Source: Megasphaera sp. NM10
GTDB taxonomy: Bacteria; Bacillota; Negativicutes; Veillonellales; Megasphaeraceae
Reading direction: 5' to 3'
Length of the DNA: 47,729 nt
Assembly (NCBI RefSeq): GCF_000417505.1
Contig: NZ_APHY01000030.1
Coordinates: 1-47,729, forward strand
Shown: positions 15,030 to 22,974 of the stretch, piece by piece
Layout of the letters: every line of letters begins with the position of its first letter
Position numbering within the stretch: position 1 is the first letter of the stretch
The notes under the pieces: model-generated
What the model was told of the DNA's origin: nothing
Databases searched by the model: none
The model's input: only the letters and a program-made list of their open reading frames with translations
Made by a program: the position numbers and the translations under genes

Positions 15030-15275
15030 TTACGCTTTCTTTTCCTTTTCAATGTAATCAACTGTATCCTTGACAGTTTTGATTTTTTCAGCCACATCAT
15101 CAGGGATTTCGATATTGAATTCTTCTTCGAAAGCCATGATAAGTTCAACAATGTCCAAGGAATCAGCGCCTAAATCATCGATGTAAGCAGCGTCCATTTT
15201 GACTTCTTTTTCGTCAACGCCTAACTGTTCAACAACAATGCTCTTAACTTTTTCAAAAGTATCCTGTTCGCTCAT
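15030..15275 (-). CDS. acpP: Acyl carrier protein
   Basis: An 81-residue acidic helical carrier. [16 protein letters not shown] contains the phosphopantetheine attachment serine S39. I choose the ATG at 15273-15275 because GGGGG lies nine bases upstream; the ATG two codons earlier is too close to it. It carries the growing acyl chain through the Fab enzymes and donates hydroxyacyl groups to LpxA. It lies between fabG and fabK, as in many Firmicutes FAS operons. Confidence 0.96.
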   Translation of the reverse strand: MSEQDTFEKVKSIVVEQLGVDEKEVKMDAAYIDDLGADSLDIVELIMAFEEEFNIEIPDDVAEKIKTVKDTVDYIEKEKKA

Positions 15276-15313
15276 GTCCATTCACCCCCTTTCAGTGGAG
15301 TATGCTTTTTGTA

Positions 15314-16057
15314 TTACATTACCATGCCGCCGTCTACGTTGAGGGTCTGGCCGGTAATATAGCTGGCATCGTCCGATGCCAGGAACAAGACGGCCTTGGC
15401 CACTTCTTCCGGCTGGGCGACGCGGCCCATGGGAATGGTCTTGACCATGGCATCGACGGCGTCTTCACCGAGGACAGCCGTCATATCCGTGGCGATGCAT
15501 CCCGGTGCTACGGCATTGCAGCGGATATTGCGCGAAGCCAGTTCTTTGGCTACGGACTTGGTGAAGCCAATGAGGCCGGCTTTGGCAGCGGCGTAATTGG
15601 CCTGGCCGGCATTGCCCGTTTCGCCAACGACAGACGTAATGTTGATGATCGAACCACTGCGCTGTTTCATCATCAGCCGCGATACGGCCTTGGTGCAGTG
15701 GAACGCCCCATTGAGGTTGGTATTGAGGACGGCCTGCCAGTCTTCTTCTTTCATGATCATGAGCAGTCCGTCGCGGGTGATGCCCGCATTATTGACTAAG
15801 ATATCGACGCGGCCCAGTTCTTTCTTGACGGCCTTCACCATGTCGGCTACAGCTTTTTCATCAGAGACATCGCACTGGATGACCATAGCCTGAGCGCCTT
15901 TTTCTTCGATGGCCTGCTTCGTTTCTTCAGCAGCTTTCGTATTGCCAGCATAAATGATGGCGACGCTGGCACCGGCTTCAGCCAGGGCGATGGCTACGGC
16001 GCGGCCGATGCCGCGGGAGCCGCCGGTGACGATAGCAGTTTTCCCTGTTAAGTGCAT
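15314..16057 (-). CDS. fabG: 3-oxoacyl-[ACP] reductase
   Basis: NADPH-dependent short-chain dehydrogenase that reduces 3-oxoacyl-ACP. TGGSRGIG at residues 11-18 binds the cofactor, NNAG follows at 89-92, and the catalytic S142, Y155 and K159 lie in TSVVGETG and YAAAK. The start is the ATG at 16055-16057 with AGGAGG upstream; a longer frame from 16084 would run into fabD. It starts within two bases of the fabD stop, indicating coupling. At 247 residues the length is normal. Confidence 0.96.
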   Translation of the reverse strand: MHLTGKTAIVTGGSRGIGRAVAIALAEAGASVAIIYAGNTKAAEETKQAIEEKGAQAMVIQCDVSDEKAVADMVKAVKKELGRVDILVNNAGITRDGLLMIMKEEDWQAVLNTNLNGAFHCTKAVSRLMMKQRSGSIINITSVVGETGNAGQANYAAAKAGLIGFTKSVAKELASRNIRCNAVAPGCIATDMTAVLGEDAVDAMVKTIPMGRVAQPEEVAKAVLFLASDDASYITGQTLNVDGGMVM

Positions 16058-16058
16058 T

Positions 16059-17003
16059 TTATCGAACCTCCTGGAAAAATTCAAGCGTTTTCTGTAAGGA
16101 AGGAATATCTTCTACATTTTCGCTGTGGATTTTGCGGTCGATTTTACGGTTAAAACCGCAAAGGGTCTTGCCCGGGCCGACTTCGACGAAGGTTTTGGCA
16201 CCGAAAGCCTGCATGGTCTTGGTACAGTCGATCCAGAGGACCGGGCTGGCAGCCTGTTTGACCAGGTTGGCCTTGATATCGGCAGCCGATGTTTCGATCT
16301 GGCCGTTGACATTGGCTACGACGGGGATCTTGGCATCGGAAATGGTGATGTCATCGAGCACTTCGGCCAACCGTTTGGCAGCCGGTTCCATGAGCGTGCT
16401 GTGGAAAGGAGCACTGACGTGAAGGAGGATAGCCCGTTTGGCACCGGCTTCCTTCATGGCAGCGGCAGCTTCTTCGACGGCTTTGGTACTGCCGGCGATG
16501 ACGATCTGGCCGGGGCAGTTGAAGTTGACGGCCTGGACCGTGCCGCCCTGAGCCGAAATCTGAGCACAGATGTCTTTGATCTTATCTTCAGCCAGGCCGA
16601 GGATAGCGGCCATGCCGCCTTCACCGAGGGGTACAGCTTCCTGCATGAACTGGCCGCGGAGGCGGACCGTGCGGACGGCGTCAGCAAAGGTCAGGGCGCC
16701 GGCAGCGACGAGGGCCGAATATTCGCCGAGACTGTGGCCGGCAGCGATGTCCGGTGTCAGTCCTTCCTGGGCGAGGACGCGGCAGCAGGCCGTGCTGGCC
16801 GTCAGGATAGCCGGCTGTGTATTATAGGTCTTCATGAGTTCTTCATCGGGACCTTCAAAGCAGAGCTTGGTCAGGGAGAAACCCAAAGCGTCGTCGGCTT
16901 CTTCAAAAAGCTGTTTGACAACGGGATATGCGTCGTATAAATCCTTGACCATCCCAACTTTCTGAGCACCCTGGCCGGGAAAAACAAATGCCTTTTTCAT
17001 CAT
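16059..17003 (-). CDS. fabD: Malonyl-CoA:ACP transacylase
   Basis: Transfers malonyl from CoA to ACP. FVFPGQGAQKVGM opens the protein, GHSLG holds the nucleophile S91, and HVSAPFHSTLM provides the catalytic H201. NTQPAIL and the Q in FPGQG form the oxyanion site. At 314 residues it is full length. Two ATGs lie in tandem at the start, both served by GAGGTG upstream. Between fabH (24-base gap) and fabG. Confidence 0.96.
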   Translation of the reverse strand: MMKKAFVFPGQGAQKVGMVKDLYDAYPVVKQLFEEADDALGFSLTKLCFEGPDEELMKTYNTQPAILTASTACCRVLAQEGLTPDIAAGHSLGEYSALVAAGALTFADAVRTVRLRGQFMQEAVPLGEGGMAAILGLAEDKIKDICAQISAQGGTVQAVNFNCPGQIVIAGSTKAVEEAAAAMKEAGAKRAILLHVSAPFHSTLMEPAAKRLAEVLDDITISDAKIPVVANVNGQIETSAADIKANLVKQAASPVLWIDCTKTMQAFGAKTFVEVGPGKTLCGFNRKIDRKIHSENVEDIPSLQKTLEFFQEVR

Positions 17004-17026
17004 CAGTCACACCTCTCGTAAAAAAA

Positions 17027-18022
17027 TCAATACCATTTCATAACTAAGCTGGCCCAGGTCAGGCCGGCGCCGAAGCCATCCAGGCAGACGATATCACCGC
17101 GGTGGATCATCCCTGCTTTGATGGCTTCATCTAAAGCCAGGGGAATGGAAGCCCCCGACGTGTTGGCGTATTTCTCGATGTTGACGAATACTTTTTCCAT
17201 CGGAACGTGGAGCCGTTTGGCGGCGGACTGGATGATGCGGATATTAGCCTGATGCGGTACGAGGACATCGATGTCTTCCTTCGTCAGGCCCGACCGCTTG
17301 AGGGCTAATTCTGCGGCATGGGGCATGGCTTTGACGGCGAATTTATAGACTTCCTTGCCGTCCATCTTGGCATAGGCCATGCCGTTTTCGCGCAGGGCAT
17401 CGGTCGGCGGCATTTCGACACCGCTGGCCGGAATCGTCAGGAAATCACCGCCCGTTCCGTCAGCTCCCATAGCCCCGCCGAGGATGCCGTAGCCTTCCGG
17501 TACGGGGCCGATGACAGCGGCACCGGCGCCATCGCCGAAGAGTACACACGACGAGCGGTCCTTCCAGTTGACGACGCGGGTCAGGATTTCCGCACCAATG
17601 ACCAGAACATATTTATACATCTTATTTTCGATGAATTGGGAAGCAATGATCGAACCGTAGGCAAAGCCCGAGCAGGCCGCTTCCAAATCAAAGGCAGCGG
17701 CATTGACCGCATGGAGGTTGGCCTGTACTTTGCAGGCCGTCGACGGCAAGGCCCGGTCCGGCGTCAAGGTGCAGACGATGATCAAATTCAGGTCTTCCGC
17801 TTTGATGCCGGCGTTCTTCAAGGCTTCTTCGGCGGCTTTGGTAGCCAGGTCCGACGTCGTGACGCCTTCTGGCGCAACGTGGCGGGCGCCGATGCCTGTA
17901 CGGCTGCGGATCCATTCATCGGATGTATCCATCATTTTTTCTAAATCTTTATTCGTCCATACCTGATCAGGTACACAGTGACCTGTACCAAGAATCCCAG
18001 CGGGATTAGCTTTCACTATCAT
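17027..18022 (-). CDS. fabH: 3-oxoacyl-[ACP] synthase III
   Basis: Starts fatty-acid synthesis by joining an acyl-CoA primer to malonyl-ACP. The triad is C117 (EAACSGFAYG), H257 (PHQANIRI) and N287 (KYANTSGAS). RTGIGARH near residue 41 belongs to the CoA site. At 331 residues it is normal length. Its start overlaps the end of plsX by 17 bases, so the two are tightly coupled. Primer preference (acetyl or branched) cannot be read from the sequence with confidence. Confidence 0.96.
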   Translation of the reverse strand: MIVKANPAGILGTGHCVPDQVWTNKDLEKMMDTSDEWIRSRTGIGARHVAPEGVTTSDLATKAAEEALKNAGIKAEDLNLIIVCTLTPDRALPSTACKVQANLHAVNAAAFDLEAACSGFAYGSIIASQFIENKMYKYVLVIGAEILTRVVNWKDRSSCVLFGDGAGAAVIGPVPEGYGILGGAMGADGTGGDFLTIPASGVEMPPTDALRENGMAYAKMDGKEVYKFAVKAMPHAAELALKRSGLTKEDIDVLVPHQANIRIIQSAAKRLHVPMEKVFVNIEKYANTSGASIPLALDEAIKAGMIHRGDIVCLDGFGAGLTWASLVMKWY

Positions 18023-19031
18023 ACTGTTCTACCTCTTCTTCCTCTATACTTTTACGAATATGGCCGACGACGTCCTGTTCGGCGATTTCACCGGCAACGC
18101 GGACGGCGTTCTTGATGGCCTTGGCTTTCGAACTGCCATGACAGATAATAAAGCTGCCATCGACACCGAGCAGCGGCGCACCGCCGTATTCGGTGAAATC
18201 CAGTCGTTTCTTCAGCGATTTCAAGGCCGGGTAGACCGCTAAGGCCCCCAGTTTAGTGATGAAGCCGCTCTGTTTGATCGTATCTCTGACGAGGCGGATG
18301 ATGAACATGGCCATGCCTTCGCCAAATTTCAAGATGACATTGCCGACGAAGCCGTCACAGACGACGACATCGACCGTGCCTTTCGGTATATCTCTCCCTT
18401 CTACGTTACCATAGAAAGAGATAGTTTTCAAATTTTCCAGCATCGGATACGTCTTCTGGCAGAGCTCATTGCCCTTCGACGCTTCCTCGCCGATGTTCAG
18501 CAGGCCGACCGTCGGTTTTTCGACGCCCAGGATGTATTTTGCATAGTGGTATCCCATGATGGCCCCTTCGACGAGGTGTTTCGGCTTGCTGTTGGCATTA
18601 GCCCCGGAATCGAGGAGCACCGTGATCCCCTTCTTCGACGGGATAGGCGTCGCAATGCAGGGCCGTTCGATGCCTTTGATGCGTCCCAGCCCAAAGAGAG
18701 CCGCCGTCACAGCGGCGCCAGTGCTGCCAGCGGCGACGACAGCATCACAGAGGCCGTCTTTGACCAGCCGCGTCGCTACGACGATGGATGCGTCTTTCTT
18801 GCGGCGGATGGCCTGAGCCGGATGTTCGCCCATTTCGATGACTTCGCTGGCGTGTACGATGGACAGGCGGTCGCTTTCTTTGGCGCCATATTTGCTCAGT
18901 ACGCCGCGTATTTTCTTTTCGTCACCTACCAGGACGACATCAAAATCATATGCTTTGACGGCCTCTACGGCACCGAGGACGATTTCTTCGGGTGCGTAAT
19001 CACCGCCCATAGCATCTACAGCTATTTTCAT
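18006..19031 (-). CDS. plsX: Phosphate acyltransferase PlsX
   Basis: Makes acyl-phosphate from acyl-ACP for PlsY in phospholipid synthesis. It starts IAVDAMGGDYAPEEIVLGAV, the PlsX N-terminal signature. LLDSGANANSKPKHL and VCDGFVGNVILKFGEG are further conserved blocks. At 341 residues it is full length. It lies directly after fapR and overlaps fabH by 17 bases. plsX is a classic FapR target in Firmicutes. Confidence 0.96.
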   Translation of the reverse strand: MKIAVDAMGGDYAPEEIVLGAVEAVKAYDFDVVLVGDEKKIRGVLSKYGAKESDRLSIVHASEVIEMGEHPAQAIRRKKDASIVVATRLVKDGLCDAVVAAGSTGAAVTAALFGLGRIKGIERPCIATPIPSKKGITVLLDSGANANSKPKHLVEGAIMGYHYAKYILGVEKPTVGLLNIGEEASKGNELCQKTYPMLENLKTISFYGNVEGRDIPKGTVDVVVCDGFVGNVILKFGEGMAMFIIRLVRDTIKQSGFITKLGALAVYPALKSLKKRLDFTEYGGAPLLGVDGSFIICHGSSKAKAIKNAVRVAGEIAEQDVVGHIRKSIEEEEVEQYDSES

Positions 19032-19046
19032 TCTATTACCGCTCCA

Positions 19047-19589
19047 TTATTCCAAAGATTCTATGATAAATTTTGCCCGGAATACTTCTTTCCGCATCTT
19101 CCGGATCGTGACCCATACGTAGTATTTCTGGTCGCGCTGGCGCATGACTTCGGCCTTGGCGATCAGTTTATCGCCTACAGTGACGGGCTGTTTATATTTA
19201 ATATTGGCTACGGCTGTAATGCAGACAGGAAGATTCAATACCGTCCGCGCCAGGGAACTGGCCTGGGCATATAGGCACTGGGAACGCACGATGTGTGCTT
19301 CGTCGACCATATCGTCTGTTGCCGTCATGATTGAAATGGCATTCTTGCCGATGATGCAGTCCACGAGCTCCCCGACGACAGGGGCGTTACGCAGTTTCGG
19401 CTGCGCCGCTTCTGCCTTCTGGCGGATGCGGATACGCATTTCGGGGATTCCCAAGGCCATGCGGTCCAAGCGGATAGTAGCCACGCTGACGGAAAATTCT
19501 TCAGCCAATTCTTCGTCGTTTATAAAAGGATTTTCTTCAATCCGCTTCTTTAATAAAGCATGTCGCTTATCTCTCGCTATACGAACCAT
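19047..19589 (-). CDS. fapR: FapR, malonyl-CoA-sensing repressor of lipid synthesis
   Basis: Residues about 12-55 form a helix-turn-helix (ELAEEFSVSVATIRLDRMALGIPEMR) and residues about 68-180 a hot-dog-fold domain, which binds malonyl-CoA in Bacillus FapR. The start is the ATG at 19587-19589 with AAGGGTG upstream; the longer frame from TTG 19616 would begin inside the operator. The gene leads the plsX-fab-rnc operon and has a FapR-type palindrome between its promoter and start codon, so it should repress itself and the whole operon until malonyl-CoA rises. Confidence 0.93.
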   Translation of the reverse strand: MVRIARDKRHALLKKRIEENPFINDEELAEEFSVSVATIRLDRMALGIPEMRIRIRQKAEAAQPKLRNAPVVGELVDCIIGKNAISIMTATDDMVDEAHIVRSQCLYAQASSLARTVLNLPVCITAVANIKYKQPVTVGDKLIAKAEVMRQRDQKYYVWVTIRKMRKEVFRAKFIIESLE

Positions 19590-19606
19590 TTCATTCACCC
19601 TTGAAA

Positions 19607-19623
19607 TTATTACCAAGTACTAA
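19607..19623. promoter_or_regulatory. FapR operator
   Basis: On the minus strand the 17-mer TTAGTACTTGGTAATAA is an inverted repeat (TTAGTAC / GTAATAA, one mismatch). It closely matches the Bacillus FapR site, as I recall it, built on TTAGTACC. It lies about 12-28 bases downstream of the predicted transcription start, a roadblock or overlap position suited to repression. Confidence 0.85.
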
Positions 19624-19641
19624 CAGCACATACAACTAGAG

Positions 19642-19670
19642 ATTATATAATGTTTTGGCAAATTTGGCAA
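19642..19670 (-). promoter_or_regulatory. Promoter of the fapR-fab operon
   Basis: TTGCCA (19665-19670), 17-base spacer, TATAAT (19642-19647). The start point near 19635 is just upstream of the FapR operator. Confidence 0.8.
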
Positions 19671-19681
19671 GGAAAACAAAA

Positions 19682-19730
19682 AAGTATGCTTTCATTCCAT
19701 TCATCTCATTGAATTGCCGAAAGCATACTT
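19682..19730 (-). terminator. Intrinsic terminator of the PC4-like gene
   Basis: AAGTATGCTTTC (19682-19693) and GAAAGCATACTT (19719-19730) form a perfect 12-bp stem; the minus-strand transcript continues into a T-rich tract. Confidence 0.85.
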
Positions 19731-19739
19731 AATCACTCC

Positions 19740-19970
19740 TTAGTATTTATCGAAATCCATTTCGTTCAATACATCACGCAGTTTTTCCAGTTCTTCCTTG
19801 GTCATGGTAATACCTTTGGTCATGGCCTGATAATCCGGATCCCACGAGCGGAGGTCGAATTTCGGTGCCCGATTATTCCAGCTGATGTACGTCAGTTCTT
19901 TGCGCCAGCCGTCTTTATTTTCCGACAAAGTGCCGCAAATGTCTTCGATATTGAAATTTAACTGTGCCAT
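19740..19970 (-). CDS. PC4/YdbC-like ssDNA-binding protein (76 aa)
   Basis: A small single-domain protein of the PC4 (transcriptional coactivator p15) family. NKDGWRKELTYISWNNRAPKFDLRSWDPD (from about residue 18) matches the family core: two strands with conserved Trp residues, the WN.RxPKyDiR block and a DPDY..M.KGITMTKEE tail. The Lactococcus YdbC relative forms a dimer that binds single-stranded DNA; that role is taken from the family. ATG start with GGGAGG upstream. It is a one-gene transcript with its own promoter and terminator, and an inverted repeat overlaps its -35 region. Confidence 0.87.
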   Translation of the reverse strand: MAQLNFNIEDICGTLSENKDGWRKELTYISWNNRAPKFDLRSWDPDYQAMTKGITMTKEELEKLRDVLNEMDFDKY

Positions 19971-19984
19971 TGTATACCTCCCAA

Positions 19985-20000
19985 TAGGTGTTCTATCACC
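19985..20000. promoter_or_regulatory. Short stem-loop in the PC4-like gene leader
   Basis: AGGTG and CACCT pair around a 6-base loop directly upstream of the ribosome binding site. It may modulate translation but is too short to assign. Confidence 0.3.
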
Positions 20001-20046
20001 TGTGTTGTCATTTTTTCAGGTTAACGCTATAACCCAATTATTTTAT

Positions 20047-20074
20047 ATAATAGCAAATATGAGCTGTATGTCAA
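20047..20074 (-). promoter_or_regulatory. Promoter of the PC4-like gene
   Basis: Perfect TTGACA (20069-20074), 16-base spacer, TATTAT (20047-20052). The transcript leader is about 70 bases. Confidence 0.7.
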
Positions 20075-20080
20075 TACAGC
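20063..20080. promoter_or_regulatory. Perfect palindrome over the -35, SOS-box-like
   Basis: GCTGTAT-GTCA-ATACAGC is a 7-bp perfect inverted repeat covering the -35 hexamer. Its CTGT-N8-ACAG form equals the E. coli LexA box core. Firmicutes LexA normally uses a different GAAC/GTTC site, so the assignment is tentative, but the position is right for a repressor. Confidence 0.45.
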
Positions 20081-20115
20081 AGATTCGCCAATTATGTCAA
20101 GCTTTTTTTGACTTT

Positions 20116-20952
20116 TTATCCATGCATTTTATGCCGCTTGAAGAGGCCGCCATGTGCTTCACTGATATCGAAGACCGATACGAAAGCGTTGGGGTCGACG
20201 CCGGTGATGGCATCGCGTATCTTGGTGATCTCCAGGCGCGACACGACGCAGTAGAGGATCATCGTCTTTTCCCGCTTGTAAGCGCCTTCGCCGTTGATGA
20301 GGGTCACGGCGCGGCCCATATCCCTGGTCAGGCAGTCGGCCACTTCGTCGTGCTTGCCCGTAACGATGAGCATCCCCTTCATTTCATCGAGGCCGTTGGT
20401 GACGACGTCGATCATCTTATAGGCGATGAAGTATGCCACCAGGGAATACATGGCGCTGTCCCAGGAAAAGACAAAGCCCGAACTGCCCAGGATGAAGAGG
20501 TTGAAGAACATGATCGTCTCGCCGACGGAAAAAGGCGTGCGCCTGTCGGCGATGATGGCCAGGACTTCCGTCCCGTCCAGGGAACCGCCCCAGCGGATGA
20601 TGAGGCCCACGCCGAGGCCGATGATGATGCCGCCGTAAATGGTCGACAAGAAAGGATCCGACGTGACCCGTTCGTAATGGATGAACGTGCTCCACCCGGA
20701 CAGGCAGAGGATGGAAAAGAGCGAAGATATGGTGAAAAAGGCACCTATCTTCTTATAGCCAAAGATAAAGAAAGGAATGTTCAGGATGATGATGAACACA
20801 CTGAAACTGATGCCTGTCACCTGCGCTGCCATGAGGGCAATGCCGACGACGCCGCCGTCGATAACGTGGTTCGGGACCAGGAAGACGTCCAGGCCGATGG
20901 TGTAGATGAGAGCGCCAAGGGCCAGGCCCAGGGCACGCAAGATGTATTTCAT
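20116..20952 (-). CDS. YitT-family membrane protein (DUF161/DUF2179)
   Basis: A 278-residue inner-membrane protein with five or six hydrophobic segments in residues 1-190 (YITT-type GLALGALIYTIGLDVFLVPN and GGxIIGLGVGLIIRWGGSLDG motifs). A soluble DUF2179 domain covers about residues 200-278. The GTDG/GSLDGTE motif in the membrane part is typical of the family. Function is unknown; some relatives are linked to transport. Its ATG overlaps the frame-corrected stop of the yqgF-like gene (ATGA), indicating co-transcription. Confidence 0.87.
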   Translation of the reverse strand: MKYILRALGLALGALIYTIGLDVFLVPNHVIDGGVVGIALMAAQVTGISFSVFIIILNIPFFIFGYKKIGAFFTISSLFSILCLSGWSTFIHYERVTSDPFLSTIYGGIIIGLGVGLIIRWGGSLDGTEVLAIIADRRTPFSVGETIMFFNLFILGSSGFVFSWDSAMYSLVAYFIAYKMIDVVTNGLDEMKGMLIVTGKHDEVADCLTRDMGRAVTLINGEGAYKREKTMILYCVVSRLEITKIRDAITGVDPNAFVSVFDISEAHGGLFKRHKMHG

Positions 20953-21367
20953 ATTTTTTCTCCTCGTTGTTTCGCTAAATAACGGTGGCCGATGATCCAG
21001 GCGACGAAGTCATCGACCGGTTCTGGCGGATATTGGAAGGACAGTGGCACGAAACGGCGCCAGCCTTGCGCGGGGTATATTTAAAATAGAGCTTGCGCCC
21101 TTCGACAGTGGTGAATTTTTCATCTGTCAGGGAAAAAGTGATATCCCCGTGGTTCCTGGCGATCCACTGCTCGACCAGGGGCTGCAGCTTTTTATGATTG
21201 GTCCCATCGCCCATGACGATATGGGAAAAAGGATAGTTTTCATAAATGTGACTCAAATAGTCGCCCAGTTCCGGCGTCGGCACGATGGCCTTCGTGACCA
21301 GACTGCCGTCATCGGCGACGACAGCAGTCCCCGTCTTTTCCGAACCAGGGTCAATGGCAAAGATCAA
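20949..21367 (-). CDS. YqgF/RuvX-like RNase H-fold nuclease, frameshifted in this sequence
   Basis: IFAIDPGSEKTGTAVV at the N-terminus and IVMGDGTNHKKLQPLVEQW fit the YqgF/RuvC-like RNase H fold, whose members mature 16S rRNA or cut Holliday junctions. The start is TTG at 21365-21367 with AGGAGG seven bases upstream. As given, the frame runs out after YTPRKAGAVSCH and stops at 20975. Adding one G in the GG of the AAGGCTGG stretch (about 21052) yields GWRRFVPLSFQYPPEPVDDF and on to a stop at 20949. That stop overlaps the yitT ATG by four bases, strong support for the corrected frame. Corrected length is about 139 residues. A sequence error is more likely than a dead gene. Confidence 0.8.
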
Positions 21368-21423
21368 TGTATCTCCTCCTAGGAATGAGGCTGCCACATT
21401 CAGACAGCCTCATTTTGAGTTTT

Positions 21424-21493
21424 AAGTTTGCAGTTTGTAGTTTGCAGTAATTATAAAACTATTTGCTACAAACTCTATACTACAAACTATAAA
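21424..21493. repeat. Heptamer-period inverted array, copy C
   Basis: Ten consecutive 7-base units in perfect register: AAGTTTG, CAGTTTG, TAGTTTG, CAGTAAT, TATAAAA, CTATTTG, CTACAAA, CTCTATA, CTACAAA, CTATAAA. The first and last units are inverted copies. It lacks the AAATTTA-AACCAT centre of copies A, B and D. Confidence 0.75.
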
Positions 21494-21542
21494 GAGAAAG
21501 GGACTTTTCATGATGACAGAAGCCTTCATGTAACAGCTCCCA

Positions 21543-22802
21543 TCATTCGTCGGCTTCTACGCGGATGTCGATCTGCAAGGGGCCGGCCGTGTAGGTATCG
21601 GCTTCGGTGACGGCCTTGAGGACGATATCGGCGCCGCTGTGGTTCTTTATCTTGTTGATGGTCTCGAACATTTCGACTGCCGTCAGGGCCCCGACATTGC
21701 CGGTCAGCGGGTCCGGCAGGAGGCCTTTGGCCTGGGTCTGCTGATTGACGTTATGGAGGAAACGCATGACCTGCAGTTCGGCATTGCCCGACAATTCCTG
21801 GGCTGTCAGCCGTTCTTCGTAGACGACGTCGCCGCGGTGATAGATGAGGTTGTTGTCATACATTTCGACGTGGACCAGGGCCGGTTCGCCGAGCATGATG
21901 TTGCCGGCGGCGATGATGCGGAGCAGTTTCTGCGACTTCCCGGCTTTCTGCAGGGCGTCGACAGTAGCGTTGAATTCGTCTGGCGCAATATAGAGGAGGA
22001 CCGTATTTTCATCGCGGACGCCGAGATGACGGCAGATCATGGTATTGGTCTGGCTCATGGCCCGGCTCAGTTCTTCCCGCGTCTGGGCCTGGCTCAGGCC
22101 GCCGTTGAGGACGTTACTGGACAGGACTTCGCCGACGCGGAAGACGACCGTCCCTTCGCGGATATTGGTCATCGTTTCATTGAGCAGCTTGATGTGCTTG
22201 TCGAGGACGTCGATGGTGCCCATCATCTTCTGCTTCGTTTCTTCCAGCATAGCTACGTCTTGACGGGCCTTTTCACTATCGGCCAGGGCCGAGTCGCGCT
22301 GCTTCTTGGCTTCGTCCATGGCAACCTGGATGACCGTCAGTTGGCGGGCCTTGTCGTCGCGGGCGGCCTGGGCCTGCTGCAGGTCCAGCTGAGTCGTCCG
22401 GATTTCTTCATTCTTGCCGTCCAGCTGTTCCTGCTGTTTCTTCAGGAGTTCTTTATTGGAGGCGATGAGCTCGTTCTTATCGTCCAGTTCCTTGCCCAGG
22501 TCCTTGGCCTGCTGCAGCAGTTCATCCCGCTGGGCTTCGAGCTGGGCCTTCTGCATCTGCAGCTGGTGCATACCGAACAAGGCGATGCGGACATTTTCCG
22601 ACAAGATAGACATGACGCCTAAAGTGATGACGGCAATGCTGATCCCCGTCAGGATGGTAACCAGGATGGACGTATACTTCGGCCGCAAACCGAATAATTT
22701 AATTTTCCGTTTCCCTACACGGGAGCCGATCTTATCGCCGAGATAGGCAATGATCCCGCCCATAACAGACAAGACGATCAGCATGACCCATCCATATTCC
22801 AT
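21543..22802 (-). CDS. DUF3084 membrane-anchored coiled-coil protein (419 aa)
   Basis: Two hydrophobic segments at about residues 5-20 and 45-67 (YGWVMLIVLSVMGGIIAYLGD; VTILTGISIAVITLGVMS) anchor the protein. RVGKRKIKLFGLRPKYTS lies between them, a typical DUF3084 block. Residues about 78-215 are a long Gln/Lys/Glu-rich coiled coil. The C-terminal 190 residues are a mixed domain with VVFRVGEVLSSNVLNGG and YHRGDVVYEERL. Function unknown. The gene follows the LPS export genes in the same direction but has its own promoter, and the lptG terminator separates them. An envelope role is suggested by context only. Confidence 0.87.
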   Translation of the reverse strand: MEYGWVMLIVLSVMGGIIAYLGDKIGSRVGKRKIKLFGLRPKYTSILVTILTGISIAVITLGVMSILSENVRIALFGMHQLQMQKAQLEAQRDELLQQAKDLGKELDDKNELIASNKELLKKQQEQLDGKNEEIRTTQLDLQQAQAARDDKARQLTVIQVAMDEAKKQRDSALADSEKARQDVAMLEETKQKMMGTIDVLDKHIKLLNETMTNIREGTVVFRVGEVLSSNVLNGGLSQAQTREELSRAMSQTNTMICRHLGVRDENTVLLYIAPDEFNATVDALQKAGKSQKLLRIIAAGNIMLGEPALVHVEMYDNNLIYHRGDVVYEERLTAQELSGNAELQVMRFLHNVNQQTQAKGLLPDPLTGNVGALTAVEMFETINKIKNHSGADIVLKAVTEADTYTAGPLQIDIRVEADE

Positions 22803-22838
22803 AAGACACCACCTTTGCTCATTCCTTTATATCATTAT

Positions 22839-22868
22839 ATTATAGCCCATAACTACCGTGTACTGCAA
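22839..22868 (-). promoter_or_regulatory. Promoter of the DUF3084 gene
   Basis: TTGCAG (22863-22868), 18-base spacer, TATAAT (22839-22844). The -35 lies at the edge of repeat-derived sequence. A second TATAAT overlaps at 22834-22839. Confidence 0.6.
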
Positions 22869-22880
22869 GGGCCGTCCTGC

Positions 22881-22908
22881 CCTAGTCGTTAGCAGCTGGC
22901 TGTTAGCC
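22881..22908. repeat. Heptamer array remnant
   Basis: GTTAGCA, GCTGGCT, GTTAGCC in 7-base register, preceded by CCTAGTC. It looks like one surviving arm of a GTTAGNN-type array. Confidence 0.5.
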
Positions 22909-22919
22909 CCCAGCCTCTT

Positions 22920-22967
22920 AAAAGGGGCTGTCGCACGAGGGTTTCTACCATTATGCGAGGCCCCTTT
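22920..22967. terminator. Terminator-family hairpin upstream of the DUF3084 promoter
   Basis: AAAGGGGC and GCCCCTTT form the stem base; the loop side starts TGTCGCACGAGG, as in the hairpin at 9076-9125. It could back up the lptG terminator. Confidence 0.5.
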
Positions 22968-22974
22968 CGCTTTA

